This document shows, in pieces, positions 33,022 through 44,495 of a stretch of DNA of 64,000 nt; within the stretch, counting starts at the first letter, position 1; each line of letters starts with the position of its first letter. Below the pieces are notes generated by a model. That model was not told where the DNA came from. It worked only from the letters and a program-made list of their open reading frames with translations, and made no database searches. The stretch spans positions 26,896,744 through 26,960,743 of the forward strand of contig OZ012696.1 of assembly GCA_963942565.1 (NCBI GenBank), written 5' to 3'. The translations under genes were made by a program, and so were the position numbers. The stretch is from Maea johnstoni (lineage: Eukaryota > Annelida > Polychaeta > Spionida > Magelonidae).

Positions 33022-33567
33022 TACACTAAAATATTTGATTCTTGCACTAAATGTACTAGCGCACCAGACATTTCACACGACCGCACGCCCAAATGCCACT
33101 CGTATGGCTTACTCTGCGAGCCGAGAAACAAAATGAAAACCTACGGTGACAGATCGTTTAGTGCCTGTGCCCCAAAACTATGGAATCAGCTCCCAGATAA
33201 TATTCGGGCAGCTGGGAGTGTGGCAATCTTCAAACGACGATTGAAAACACATCTGTTCAAAGATGTATATATCAATTAACTCTGTGGATATCAACATCTA
33301 TCCTTTGACAATGGAATGTAATGCGCCTTTGAGCATGTTTATGGAAAGGGCGCAATATCAAATGACAATATTATTATTATTATTATTATGGCTGGACGTA
33401 GATAAGCTGTGACGTCAGAGCTAAAGATAGCCTCAGCACCCAGCTATGTAGGTCATGGATAAGCGTGGCTTATTGCGTCGACCCTGTAGCCGGGCTTGCA
33501 GTGGCAACTCGGGAACCAGTCGCTTTCAGGCACCTGGTCGACGAGTACGTGAATTACATGCCTTTAT
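33022..33567 (+). mobile_element. Tc1/mariner-type MITE, copy D, split by a LINE
   Basis: The left part (33022-33100) reads tacactaaaatatttgattc and then 'cactaaatgta' and 'cacgaccgcacgccc', as in copies A to C. The right part (about 33391-33567) ends 'cctggtcgacgagtacgtgaattacatgcct', matching the right end of copy C with more changes. Between them sits the LINE end at 33101-33390. This copy is more diverged than A to C. Confidence 0.65.
33101..33390 (+). mobile_element. LINE 3' end, 5'-truncated, nested in MITE copy D
   Basis: The frame ending at 33279 codes the C-terminal tail typical of L2/CR1-type LINE reverse transcriptases: 'KTYGDRSFSACAPKLWNQLP', then 'FKRRLKTHLF', stop. The short 3' untranslated part contains 'gcgcctttgagcatg' and 'aagggcgcaatatcaaatgac' and ends in (ATT)n at 33371-33390. 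Only the last 60 or so codons remain. Confidence 0.85.
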
Positions 33568-35720
33568 TGCAAGCAAGCGGAGCGCGCACCATGTTCAAAT
33601 ATGATATAGCTAAGTGTCATCTTTCTGGATACGATAAAAATTAACCTAACATGTATTCCGCATATTTCTCTTATGTTTCCGTTCCTAGAATGAAATTTTA
33701 CTTTGATTTCATTATTCACTTTAAATATTCGATCAAATATTCCATTTGTCTTATTATAGCGTTGTTTGCATTAAGAAGGTATTTGTTTGGGTTTATGAGT
33801 GTATGGATTAGTAACATTAAACTTTATTTTGGGTTCAATTGGTTTGAATCAGTCCTTTTATTCATTTTGTGCAAATAATTTTTCTCAATATTGGTTTTAG
33901 TGAAGACTAATACTTAAATTAACTGTTTAGAATTTTTCGATGTATAACATCCATTATTAGTATTAGAATACGAAGGCGTCAAATTTCAATCTACAAGTAT
34001 TTAATTCAACTACATTGGCTGATTTTACCATAGTTCGAGAAAATCAATTGAACACCTATCAAAATACTATCTGAGAATATCAATAGATAAAGGAATTACT
34101 GTAATTTCCGTGAAAATATTCTTTCACTAATTGTTCATACTAAAATAAAATTGGTTTTTGCAACTCTTAATGTCGTTGTATATAGTTGTTCTTGCTAAAA
34201 TAATGGGATACCTTAATTTATGACCTTTTTCTCAACGTTACTTTTTAAGTTGTGCACGTCGGTTTTTAATATTATTTGCTAGACAAACAAAACGGAAATG
34301 TATTTCCATATTGCTGCAAAGAGAAAACAAATACACTTTTAGAATTGGTTAAATTTCCCCCGGAAATATTTTATTGCAAGTAAAACAAATATACATGGAT
34401 ACAAAAAATACAAAAACTAGATTAAAAACTAGATTAAAATAAATATTCACGCTAAAAATCAATGGCAACTATAAAACTCTTCATTAATTCCTAACAAATT
34501 CAGAGCATCTCCAAGACCCATTCTTCAATACAATAGAATCCAAACCGGCTTTTTCCGGAGTTGATACTTACCATGAATAAAGATACTGCAAACACTTTCA
34601 ACGAGTGAATACAGCTGGTGCTAAGAAGATGCCAAAACAAAGAGCATCATGGGATACATGGACGCCCCCATATGGCTGCCTCAGGCCTGTTACTTGGTCA
34701 TTCCTGTAAGCTAGAAATGAGTTGTGCTGGGGAGGACAGGTTCGGGTGATGTCTTATTTGAAAGGTGACATGTATAAGCTCATTTTGAACCTAAATCATT
34801 CTGATGGTGCATTTCTTTTTAACTCGGATTATTTATCTTGTTAGACTGCGAAGTGTTTTTTTATTATCAAACTCTCACAATTGACATTTAATACCCCAGA
34901 TATAAGGTTTATAGCCAATGAAACGTATCTTAAAGGAAGTAAAAACTTGTAAATGTATATAAATTATCATCCCCGTCTGTACCCTATCCTATCGAGATCA
35001 CTGTTTGGTAAACTAGTATTAACTAGTGGTAATAGCGCACGGTTATTTCGTTGAAAATGTCCGCCCTCGACTCCTTTGTAACTGAAATAACCCTTTTTGT
35101 GAATCTTTGTAAAGACAAGAGAATTTCCCCTGAGTAGTAGTTTTCTTTTGCAATGCGATATTCTGTGGCTTATCCCGTTGAAGGCCACGAAGAAAGATAC
35201 AGAGTAAAAGGTTATGAAGATTATCCTCGCCCTTCTCTCCCGCCTGGGAGCTACTACATTTAAATGCATTTTATTTCTGAATATCAACACGGCTTACTTA
35301 TAAATCGCAAGTTCTATCTCTAAGTCGTATTGAACACATGAACGCACTTGATGAGAACTTTACCGCGTTAGATTTGCATTACATCAAAAATACATATTTC
35401 CATATAAAGTCTGTGCGCTAGTAGTGAGGTCGACATCATTTCCTTATTTTGCAAGACTTTCAGGAAGAGCATTGTTGCATTCGATAGTATTGCAGAAGCA
35501 CCACTGTACATGTTTACGCTGTCCTTGGTCTGTATATACTTGTTGTTTGCATCCATTGTAATCATAGTCTATGACGCCCCCAATCCAGCCATCAAAACAG
35601 TCACGATATATTACTGGAAGGAATAAAGAGGTATTATAATTTCTGAAGCAAATTAAGTATATGCATCTCCCTCTGAGGCGCACAGGGACAGATAGATGGA
35701 CACACATTATATATATAAAT
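33568..35720. other. Intergenic DNA, nothing recognised
   Basis: AT-rich to about 34500, then mixed. Frames at 33651-33878 and 34967-35290 show no known motif. The four-base-scale repeat 'aaaactagattaaa' occurs twice near 34410-34440. Confidence 0.4.
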
Positions 35721-35869
35721 AGGTTACTTAATGGTTGTGGGTGTGATATGGTTTTTATCGCGAGTGGCTGTTTGATATCACGAACGAGTGAGCGGTAGCG
35801 AACGAGTGAGTGATATCATACAGCCACAAGCGATAAAACCATATCACACCCACAACCATTATGTAACCT
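35721..35869. mobile_element. Near-perfect palindrome (149 bp), probably a foldback MITE
   Basis: Left arm aggttacttaatggttgtgg, right arm ccacaaccattatgtaacct. The arms continue through 'gtgtgatatggttttatcgc' for over 60 bases with few mismatches. The loop holds 'cgaacgagtgag' twice. TA-rich flanks (ataaat) suit a TA-type target, but no duplication was proven. Confidence 0.75.
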
Positions 35870-35938
35870 GTTTATTACATGCTTATTTATACTCAAAGAA
35901 ACAAACTAAGGAAGAAATTATGTAACCTGTTTATTACC
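35857..35938. repeat. Short direct duplication beside the palindrome
   Basis: 'attatgtaacctgtttattac' occurs at 35858-35878 and again at 35918-35938, bracketing about 40 bases. This may be the trace of a second insertion using the same end. Confidence 0.8.
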
Positions 35939-36557
35939 CGTGGGTCGCGCGTGTATGAGCGCTCTGTCAAACATTGAAGAGCATCTGTAACAGCATATGT
36001 ATGCGCAAATGACGTGACAGCAGTTTTGCCTGCTCATCCCCTCATCCTGAATCCTCAGCGGTAGGGAAGCTTGTGAAATTACGATGCATTACAACTTTAA
36101 TCACGCCTCTTCTGGGCGAAGCGGGGCTTCCAACAGAGCTGCCGCCATCTTGAATAGGTTGGACCATATTTAGCACTCAAAGTTTCGGTGAGTTGGAATT
36201 CTGAATTATTCAGAACCTTTGATTATTTTTGAGAGCTCAATCAAAGATTGGGAAAATGTATGCATTCTTACATAGACAAATTACATACACTACCATGAAG
36301 AACACATTCAAATGGTATAGAATACACAAAAGCTGTCATGTTGCTCATCAAAGAACTATAATACAAATAAGGTGTTTGCTTTGCTGTGAAGGGGTAGGAT
36401 GGATAGGAAATTAGAGATGGACATGTTATAGGAGTTTCCCCTTCAATAAGGCTGTAAAAATAGCATGATTTCTTTACTAAGAAGATCATGGAGACACTGA
36501 TTACAAAACCCAAACAGACTCAGCCTCTACCAGGATCTCCTAGAATTCCCTTCATGG

Positions 36558-36712
36558 TTCAACCCTTCCAATGCTAAGGCTACTTACGTCCAATGCACAA
36601 GAACGAAAAAAAGATTGATAACCACCTGAACCTTGTCATATTGTTACTTATCGGATAGCCCTCGCGAAGTACTCTTAGATGAGTACCCACATGCCAGGAT
36701 TTCAGTGATTTG
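36558..36712 (+). mobile_element. piggyBac-type MITE, copy 6 (right end lost)
   Basis: 'caacccttccaatgctaagg' follows ggtt at the left. The interior 'ctcttagatgagtacccacatgccag' matches the family. Similarity stops near 36712 before the right terminal repeat. Confidence 0.75.
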
Positions 36713-36729
36713 ACTAAAACCCTTTTCCC

Positions 36730-37153
36730 AACTTTTGATACCTAGGCATATCAAATACCATATTTTCGATTTTACAATATATGTTCATCATTTTCATTTG
36801 ATGCACACTTTCAGTAATCAATAAATATTGACCTATCACAAAAAATGATCTGCTGCATTTCGTACCCTTATATTATTGACTACAACAACAAGCTTTGAAG
36901 GGGCACATTATTATTAGTATGGGTCAATGCATTTTACCTGCAATTAGCAACTAAAGCACCGAAGTCTTTGTTCTGAAATCTCATAGAAACATTTTTGCTT
37001 TCTACACAAGAATTGACCTGTTGTATTTTGAACATCCAATTTCATTGATAAGAGTATCTATGGACTCGAAGGGGAGGCATATGTAAGGGTTTTATAGCCA
37101 TATTAATATGGTAGTATGGTGGGTGAAAGTTCATCTTGTACGGTCATAGCGAC
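36730..37153. other. Intergenic DNA, nothing recognised
   Basis: AT-rich sequence between the MITE and the tandem duplication, with no frame or repeat of note. Confidence 0.4.
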
Positions 37154-37405
37154 TATCAGCGCGGAGTGATAGGTGCCAGCACAGTTCCCTGTGCGAAGAG
37201 TGCTTCTTTATAGGCTGGTCCTTCCTCCGAACAGGAAATCAGACCTCCTGTTGATGATGTAGACGGTGGGAGTAGAGATTATCAGTGCGGAGTGATAGGT
37301 GGCAGCACAGTTCCCTGTGCGAAGGGTGCTTCTATATAGGCTGGTCCTTCCTCCGAACAGGAAATCAGACCTCCTGTCGATGATGTAGACGGTGGGAGTA
37401 GAGAT
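37154..37405. repeat. Tandem duplication, 2 x 126 bp
   Basis: Unit from 'tatcag(c/t)gcggagtgatagg' to 'gacggtgggagtagagat', at 37154-37279 and 37280-37405. The two copies differ at only a handful of bases, so the duplication is recent. Confidence 0.92.
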
Positions 37406-37454
37406 GAGGAAGATGGCTAAACCAACACACAGCGTTAAAACCTACAACAGCAAA

Positions 37455-37490
37455 ATAAGAACATATAAGAACATATAAGAACATATAAGT
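37455..37490. repeat. Short tandem repeat, 11-bp unit
   Basis: 'aagaacatata' three times in tandem. Confidence 0.85.
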
Positions 37491-39036
37491 CAATCAGCCG
37501 AAACTCTAGCACCATATTTAGTTCCAACACTTCAAAAACATATTTGGAAAAGAGGCACAATCACTTATCACCAGATATTCCATGTAGCCTATCTCAACAC
37601 AATCTCCACACCATTGACATGGTACAGAGTTAAATAGACACACTGTTAACATTTGCTTGGTACTTTTTACTACAATAGTGAACATTATAAAAAATAATGA
37701 CTACATATTGACAGTTTTAATGTAACAATATGTAAACCATTTAGTGTCATTTATGCCTAGCTGCTTCATAGACATATTCTTGCTTTGCAAGTTCATATGA
37801 GGGACTTCCAAATGCAGTTGAAACTGATATACTACCCAATTTTAAACATATTGAGTCCAAATCTTAAGCTAGTTTGTATTGAAGATTTGAATATCCTAAT
37901 GACTTACACACCACTTACTGGAAAAAAATAAATCTATAAAACAGTTTAAAAACAATCAAGTTGTTATAAAAAAGCAAAATTCATTTTCAAATATATTTTA
38001 ACAATCTGCAGAAGAGTGTACTCAAGCTTACCATAGCATGTACTCCATCCAGCCCTAGTCTGATGGACACTAGAATAGTTGCTAAATACCTGTCTTTGCT
38101 AATGATAATACTGAAAACCATGGTTTAGGGCATCATTTGGAAACCCCTACTCTAAAAAATCACACATCAGACGACCCAAATAGTTTTAAAGGAATTTTCA
38201 GGAAAATGTCAATTTCAACAAACAACTTAAATATTTTCACCTCAATAAATTCCGAACGACATTGCATAGCTGCATATAAGGCTTTTTCTAATTATATAAA
38301 TAACTTCATCACTTTCAGTCAAGAGCAGATTTGGATTCTATAAGTATTGACAAGTGAAAGCAGGCTGTATTCTTCAAGGAGAGTTAAAGATATCTAGGTG
38401 TGGCCCTGGATATGTAGCAAAAGACCTATTACTATATGCAATATAGTGAAGGGCTTGACATGACAGTGGTTTTGGATGATACATTAATAAAAAAATAACT
38501 TTAACAAATACCTGAAGAAATAAAGTGTTGTGAATTATTTTTTGAAATATGATGGCAGGAATCGGAGAATTTTTGTTGTTTATGCCACATACACCATAAA
38601 TGTTCACCATAATAATGAACATTCAAATATTCAGAAGAGGGACTTACCCAGGCAGGAGTGAGTGAGTCATTTTGACTCCCATATACTAGATTTTTGGGGA
38701 AAATGACACCCAATTGTATTTTGTAAGGTATCTCTCGAGTCCAAGGAAATATTTCAGTAGTTTAACTTATAGAGGAAAATAGGTACATTCAATTTTGACC
38801 CCCTGTTTCCAAATGCTGGGTAATTTTATGATTCGGAATGGTTAAAATTTGGACATATAGGAGAACCTAATCACACATTTAGTCCATGGTTGAGGGTCAA
38901 TATTTTAGCAAATTGGTACCACTTAAGGTGGCCAAAAATAGCCCTTACATTTTAAAAGCCTTTCAAACCCTCCTCAAGACCCTGCATAATGGACATCTGC
39001 ATATTGTAGCTTTTTGAGATATTGACCTCCTAATGT
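37491..39036. other. Intergenic DNA, nothing recognised
   Basis: About 1.5 kb of AT-rich DNA. Short frames on both strands have no family resemblance, and no transposon ends were identified. Confidence 0.4.
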
Positions 39037-39044
39037 CCTAGATA

Positions 39045-39409
39045 TAGGACAGTCATTGACATCAATTTTTATTCGATTCGATCATTGACATTTTATTTTT
39101 CGATTCCGATTATTTCGATTTGATTTTGAAGAACTGCAGTAATAGAATATTTTCACATGTTCCATACTATTTTTGTGGCTAGGATCCTAAAATTCGCACG
39201 ATGCAAAGACAATGATGGTTTTCTCAACAATTTTTGATTGAATACTTGAGTTTCTCTTCAAAATTCTTAATAGCGTTGCCTAAAATGGAGTAAAAGGCTG
39301 AAAAAATGTGTTTCGATTAATTGACAAATCAATTGACATAACATTTTTTTTGATTAATTGGAAAAATTATCAGGATCGATCGATACTTGTCATATCAATG
39401 ACAGTCCTA
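39045..39409. mobile_element. hAT-type MITE (365 bp)
   Basis: The inverted ends TAGGACAGTCATTGA and TAGGACTGTCATTGA are flanked by an eight-base target duplication, cctagata at 39037-39044 and cctagatg at 39410-39417 (one mismatch). Eight-base duplications and TAGG(G/A)CTGTCA ends are typical of hAT. The interior is full of 'tcgatt' and 'ttgaca' motifs and codes nothing. Confidence 0.82.
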
Positions 39410-39613
39410 CCTAGATGTCCCTTTTTATGCCAAATTAGACAATTGACAGATTTCATTGCCTAATTGTATATCCTGAACTAACAAGGCTTATATATATACA
39501 CACCCAAAAATGGATTTTCACTGAAGACTTGTTGTTCTTGTCCCTTGTCCTTCTCCATGCGTGATAGCTGCCTCATCCCTGAAAATAAATAACAAATGTT
39601 TTACTATTATGCC

Positions 39614-39615
<2 letters not shown>

Positions 39616-39656
<41 letters not shown>

Positions 39657-39675
39657 CAGTAGATATAGATAGATA
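39616..39675. repeat. (CA)n-(TA)n-(GATA)n microsatellite
   Basis: acacac to 39644, tatata to 39655, then 'agatagatagat'. Confidence 0.95.
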
Positions 39676-39961
39676 GATTTTTGTACTTAAGCATTAATAA
39701 GAGTGACGCTGATGGCATCAAAGTGTTCCATGAAGGATTATGGCACTGATGAAGTAAAATTTCGGACTTTTTTTGGTACTGTTTTTGGCATTAAAAGTCG
39801 AAATATGCTATTGCTGTTTATTTCAATCACAATCAATGCCAAATGTTTGGATCTATTAATTTAAATTGGAACCCATTCGATCTGAATTGTTTAAAAAGGT
39901 ATTATGTCTTGCATTAAAAGAAATTGGTGGCGCCATCTATTTTCAGGAATCTGCAACAAAC

Positions 39962-42063
39962 ATGGGTGACCTAGTCGATATCCAAAGGCGATTGAGAAGG
40001 AGAAGGAATGGAGGGAATGTAGGGCGCCAATTGAGGGACCGAACGAATCCTCTGGAGGACCTGGAGCCCGATGAAATATTCAGGCGCTACCGCTTCGTCC
40101 CAGAAGATATAATGATGATAGTTGGTCTGGTGGCAGACCATGTTGAACATCCTACTGCGAGAGCGCTCGCTCTTCCCGCGGTGTATGCAGTGCTGGTGTC
40201 ACTGCAGTACCTGGCAACAGGTACATTTCACACGGTGCTGAGTGACACCGTGAATGTGCATAGCACAACCGTGGGAAGGGGGATACATCGCTTTATTGGA
40301 GCGATGGATCACATCGCACACCAATACACACGGTTTCCCACAGGAGATGCTGCAGTTCAAACCAAGCTCTCCTTCGCAAGGATTGCGGGTAAGTGGTATA
40401 CTCAATGTTCCTCGAATACTAGAACACCAAGGTAATTTGAATCGCAACTGAATTAGAATTGTAGATTTTGAAATCTGAATATTTTAAGGATGCTCAAAAA
40501 TGAAAGGGGTGTTTTTTTTTTGAAATTTTGATTTTCATCACTTGTGCCATCCTGCAGCTAATTATTGACTTGCCAGTTGTAACTGATTGAGGAAACTGAT
40601 GTACCAGGCTAAAACCACCGACTAACCTCAAGTCATGCCTTTCAAATGAACTATAACTTAATATGAATGTGTCACTTTTTTGCTTTTAGGATTCCCGAAT
40701 CTATTAGGAGCTGTTGACGGTACCTTCATAAAAATGATAGCGCCTCACATCAACGAAGAAGTATATGTGTGCTGGAAGAGCTTCCATGCCCTGAATGTTC
40801 AGGTACATTTCTTGAAATACACCTTAATAAAAAAAATGTGATATGAACGAACTGAATAAACCTTTTAATTGAAGGCAAGGTTGCCGATATTGTTATGACA
40901 TTAAATATTTGCAATGAAACCTCCTTATGATAATTTTATTCAACAGTTATTTCCTATGTAGGTTACAACTTTAGCATCAACCACTTATTGAGTTTATATA
41001 TCTCTTGAAATAAATGCAACGCAACTAAATGTTTTCTTTTCAGTTGATCTGCGACAGCAACTATTCTATCACGGCATTCAACGCCAGATTTCCGGGCAGC
41101 GTTCACGACTCCACTGTATTTCGTCAATCCCATGTTTGTCGTGATTTCGAAAGAGGTAAGTGTCAATTCATTAACTCATTATGAAATACACCTCAGTGAA
41201 ATTGATGCTGGTGGATAACTATTTATAGCTCGACTTCCCCACACAAACAATTGCTAGCTATCGAAGAAATATATTACATTACCCTAATCATAAATTTATT
41301 GGTAAATCCATTCTCTTTGCAGGCATCCACCAGGGTTTCCTCATTGGGGATTCAGGGTACAGGTTGTCACATTACCTGATGACACCGTACCTGAATCCCC
41401 AGGGCCCTCATCAGGAGAGGTTCAATAACTCTCTGACACGAACGAGAGTACGAGTGGAACAAACTATTGGGATATTGAAGAGGAGATTTAGTTGCCTTCA
41501 CACTGAGTTACGGATGACTCCATTGAAATGCTCCCTAGTTGTGCAGGCTTGCATTGTCCTGCACAACATTGCAAGGCAACGGTAAGTAAAAATGTATACA
41601 GCTGACAGTTATACATTTTGAATAAATACTGTCTGGCATATAGCGCACAAGCTCTAACCACTGCCTTATTAATGCTAGGCACCCATTCTGCAGCTGGGTA
41701 GACTGAGGCAATATGAAATCAACTCTTGCCTAAGGACAGACCAAAGTGCCCCGGCCGGGAATTGAACCAGCAACCTACTGATTACTATCCAACACCTAAC
41801 CAAATGAACTACCCCTTTGAAAATAATTGTGTGGATAAGGGAGATTCTACCCTGTTCAGGGTTCCTATCTCATTGTGATATGATCTAAAAGCAATCCGTT
41901 CCCTTATTGCCGGAATGACCCATTTGAAGCGATGGCCGGAGCAGGGGACAAGGAGGGGAATGCATACCCACAACCTGAGGGGGAGCCTGCTGCAAATCAG
42001 GGGCGGATGGTCAGGGATGCCATTGCAGATGCTGTTTTCCGCCTCCCTGCAGATATGCAATAA
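39962..42063 (+). CDS. PIF/Harbinger transposase (HARBI1-like), five exons
   Basis: Exons: 39962-40388, 40690-40802, 41044-41155, 41323-41581 and 41892-42063. All have GT-AG borders and matching phases (1, 0, 1, 2). The DDE domain is complete: the first Asp is in LLGAVDGTFIK (exon 2), the second in GSVHDSTVFR (exon 3), and the Glu in RVRVEQTIGILKRRF (exon 4). GDSGYRL and CIVLHNIA are also family signatures. The N-terminal half holds an 'EIFRRYRF' phrase and the helix region used for DNA recognition. The C-terminal exon ends GRMVRDAIADAVFRLPADMQ. I chose ATG 39962 because an acceptor-like tttcag lies just upstream. No stop interrupts the model, so this is a potentially intact DNA transposase or a domesticated copy. 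The last intron contains a SINE at 41640-41815. Confidence 0.85.
41640..41815 (-). mobile_element. tRNA-derived SINE in the last Harbinger intron
   Basis: On the minus strand an A-box-like TAGTTCATTTGG at about 41804-41815 and a B box GGTTCAATTCC at about 41760-41770 are spaced as in Pol III promoters. They are followed by the SINE body 'cggccggggcactttggtctgtccttaggcaag', shown here in two parts for reading: cggccggggcactttgg and tctgtccttaggcaag. The tail reaches about 41640. Confidence 0.75.
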
Positions 42064-42223
42064 ACACAAGTGGAAATAAAAAAAATCTGCTATAAAATTG
42101 TATTTTGTAAATAAGGCAATTATTATTGTATATGATGTAAATTTACTTTAATTTAATGTGGAACTAGTAAGTAATCTATGTATATAACTACAATAATTTT
42201 TTATAATTATTTCCTGATTAACC

Positions 42224-42460
42224 TTACATTTCTTGGTCCATCTTAACCATGGATTTCTCCATCCATTTCATTTTCATTCTGTCCTTTTGTATCTTAGTTT
42301 TCAATACTTTTATCTCCAAAATAGTCTTTTTCCTGAGGAGCGCAGCATTTTTGATTTCAGCACGCGTTGCCTCCATATTTAGGTCACGCTGTTGCTGCAC
42401 CTTAGTCTTTCTCTTAGGGGCCGGACCGATTTCTTGCATCAACGCCGACCTCTGCGCAGT
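42224..42460 (-). CDS. Possible second Harbinger protein, C-terminal fragment
   Basis: The minus-strand frame ends at a stop near 42226 and codes a basic segment (PAPKRKTKVQQQRDLNM) followed by a Lys/Met/Glu-rich coiled coil. PIF/Harbinger elements usually carry, next to the transposase and often divergent or convergent, a Myb/SANT (NAIF1-like) gene whose C-terminus is just such a coil. The Myb domain itself is not seen upstream, where a MITE (42465-42573) interrupts. The call rests on position and composition. Confidence 0.35.
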   Translation of the reverse strand, partial: TAQRSALMQEIGPAPKRKTKVQQQRDLNMEATRAEIKNAALLRKKTILEIKVLKTKIQKDRMKMKWMEKSMVKMDQEM

Positions 42461-42464
42461 AGTA

Positions 42465-42573
42465 TATAGACAGGGCATTTCTAGAACCGGTAGGTTCAGA
42501 AATGCATGCATTTCAAAAACCACTTTAGCCAGCATTTCTAGAACCATTAGTCCTAGAAATGCCCTGTCTATAA
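42465..42573. mobile_element. Short palindromic MITE (109 bp)
   Basis: Starts tatagacagggcatttctag and ends with its reverse complement (ctagaaatgccctgtctata). The arms run about 45 bases, and a second 'tttctagaacc' lies inside each arm. TA at both edges. Confidence 0.8.
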
Positions 42574-44495
42574 GATATATGAAAATCATAATTCATCTTC
42601 ATGCAAGAAAATCCTAGATATTCAATTGCATGTATCATACTGTCCACTTGCACATAATACCTTCTCCTATATGGTAAGGGAAGAGAGCCTCCATTGTGGT
42701 GATAAAGCAGAAAACATTTTTCTGAAGAAAAGAGATGGTCTGGTAGTTCCACCATAGAAAATTCTGGAGTTGTTTATATCAGCAGGGCATGCTGGTTATA
42801 CATGTTGATGTAAAGAGAGAATAGTGGTATCTGTTCCAAAGTGTGGTGAATTGTTTCTTTGGTGATTATATGATCAACTCTATTGTGTAGTTTGATTAGT
42901 AATCCAACATGTTTAAGTGTAAACTGCGTGGACTATTTGACAATTTTCTAATATAGCATGCTCTTTCTTGAATGCAATTAGGGAATTGTACATTTTTAAA
43001 GCATGTTCAAGAGCACTTGAAAAGTGAGGCTGAATGAATGAATCTTGCCTTCACACTCATACAAAGTAAAAACCTAGCAGCTTTTCTTTTCTTATTTGAG
43101 TGAATATATGACAGGGTGTTCACACCTAATAATTTACCTGCTTTGTATAGCCTTTCAGCTTCACTATTCTGGAAGTCATGCAAAATTTGGGACATGGTTC
43201 AGATGTACGTAGGTATGAAAAGGGATTTTGCCAAAACTATGCATAAAATGCTAATTATCATAAAACAAACAAACAAACAAAAAAAAATGAAATAAAACCA
43301 TATTGAACTATATATTCCCCAAACGCTTAGAGCCTGAAGTTTTTAATCTTTTATTTAAGGTGAGGAAAGAAAAATCAAAATCAAAATGGCCACTTATATG
43401 GGCGCTAGGGATGTAAGATCCTACTTTCATTAACCAACAATCTACACAGATGAGTACCAATAATGTACCAATAATGTACCAATAATGTACCTCAAGACAC
43501 CATCATTTCTACACAGTCTTTTTACAATTAGATAATTCAATAATAGTGGTAAGATATCTAAGATAACCCCCCACATGTACACCAATACTGAGATGGTTTG
43601 TATATTGGCAGTGCTATGCAGTCCTATGGAGAAAGGAGAGGACCAGCCATATGCCAGTAAGCCAACATAAAGAACAAGTTCTTCTGACTATGCTGATACC
43701 AATGTCATGAAGCTATTGTTATATTTAACAGCGCTAGCTGCTTTTAAAAATTGTCTGTGGAAAAAAAAAAAAAGGCTTTTTGAAATAAAATTTGCCATGA
43801 CACGTTCATAGAAGTTTTACTTATTGGTTAGCCCCCCATGGCTGTATCCGTGCTTGCAGAATTGAACCATTTAGTTTATGGCTCCCATCTGCTACAGCAA
43901 GGACTATATGCTCGTTGCCTGGAAACACTCCCCAAACAAGATGGCTGCCCTCCCTAGCGATGCCCTTAGCAACGCATCAAGAGGTGCTTTCAAAATTCAT
44001 TTTCTGGCTGTATACACAACTTATGTTGATATAAAAATTTAGGTACTACACTGTGTAGAACTACACATGCTAGTTAGGCAGAGCATGGCATTTGATACTG
44101 GTCTCGTACCATGAGTGAGGCATGTCATGAATAGGCTAGGCAGTCAGAACTCAGTCAAATATTATGATTTGTTCTGGGGTGAAATCAAGACGTATAGTAA
44201 CAGCCGCTTAGTAATGTGACACCCCTGCTGTAAGCCTTTCCTAGCTGCAGCCCCCCGCCTTATAACCCTAAGTGGGTCAGTCGGAAACACCAGTGCTCCT
44301 TCCCAGTTCTTCTCCAACGTGTTTCTTATCTCATGTCATTTTGAATAGATATTAAATAGTGAATAGATATAATTGTATATGTACAGTATGAAATATTTGA
44401 AAAGAAAAAAAAAAAATAATAAATAAATAAAGAAAATAAAAAAAAATAGGCATAACCCGTATTTTAGCAGTGCTACTTGGTAATATAGGCCAAAG
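42574..44495. other. Intergenic DNA; promoter-like motif cluster near 43.93 kb
   Basis: No gene recognised. At 43914-43975 the sequence 'gttgcctggaaac', 'aagatggctgcc' and 'ccttagcaac' resembles an RFX X-box, a YY1 site and a second RFX half-site within about 60 bases. Elsewhere the stretch holds AT-rich DNA, A-runs near 43760 and 44405-44450, and a triplet repeat of 'accaataatgt' near 43457-43485. Confidence 0.35.

Noticed and set aside
42249-42617. Plus-strand hydrophobic frame
   Set aside because: Antisense of the Lys/Met-rich coil on the minus strand and running into the palindromic MITE.
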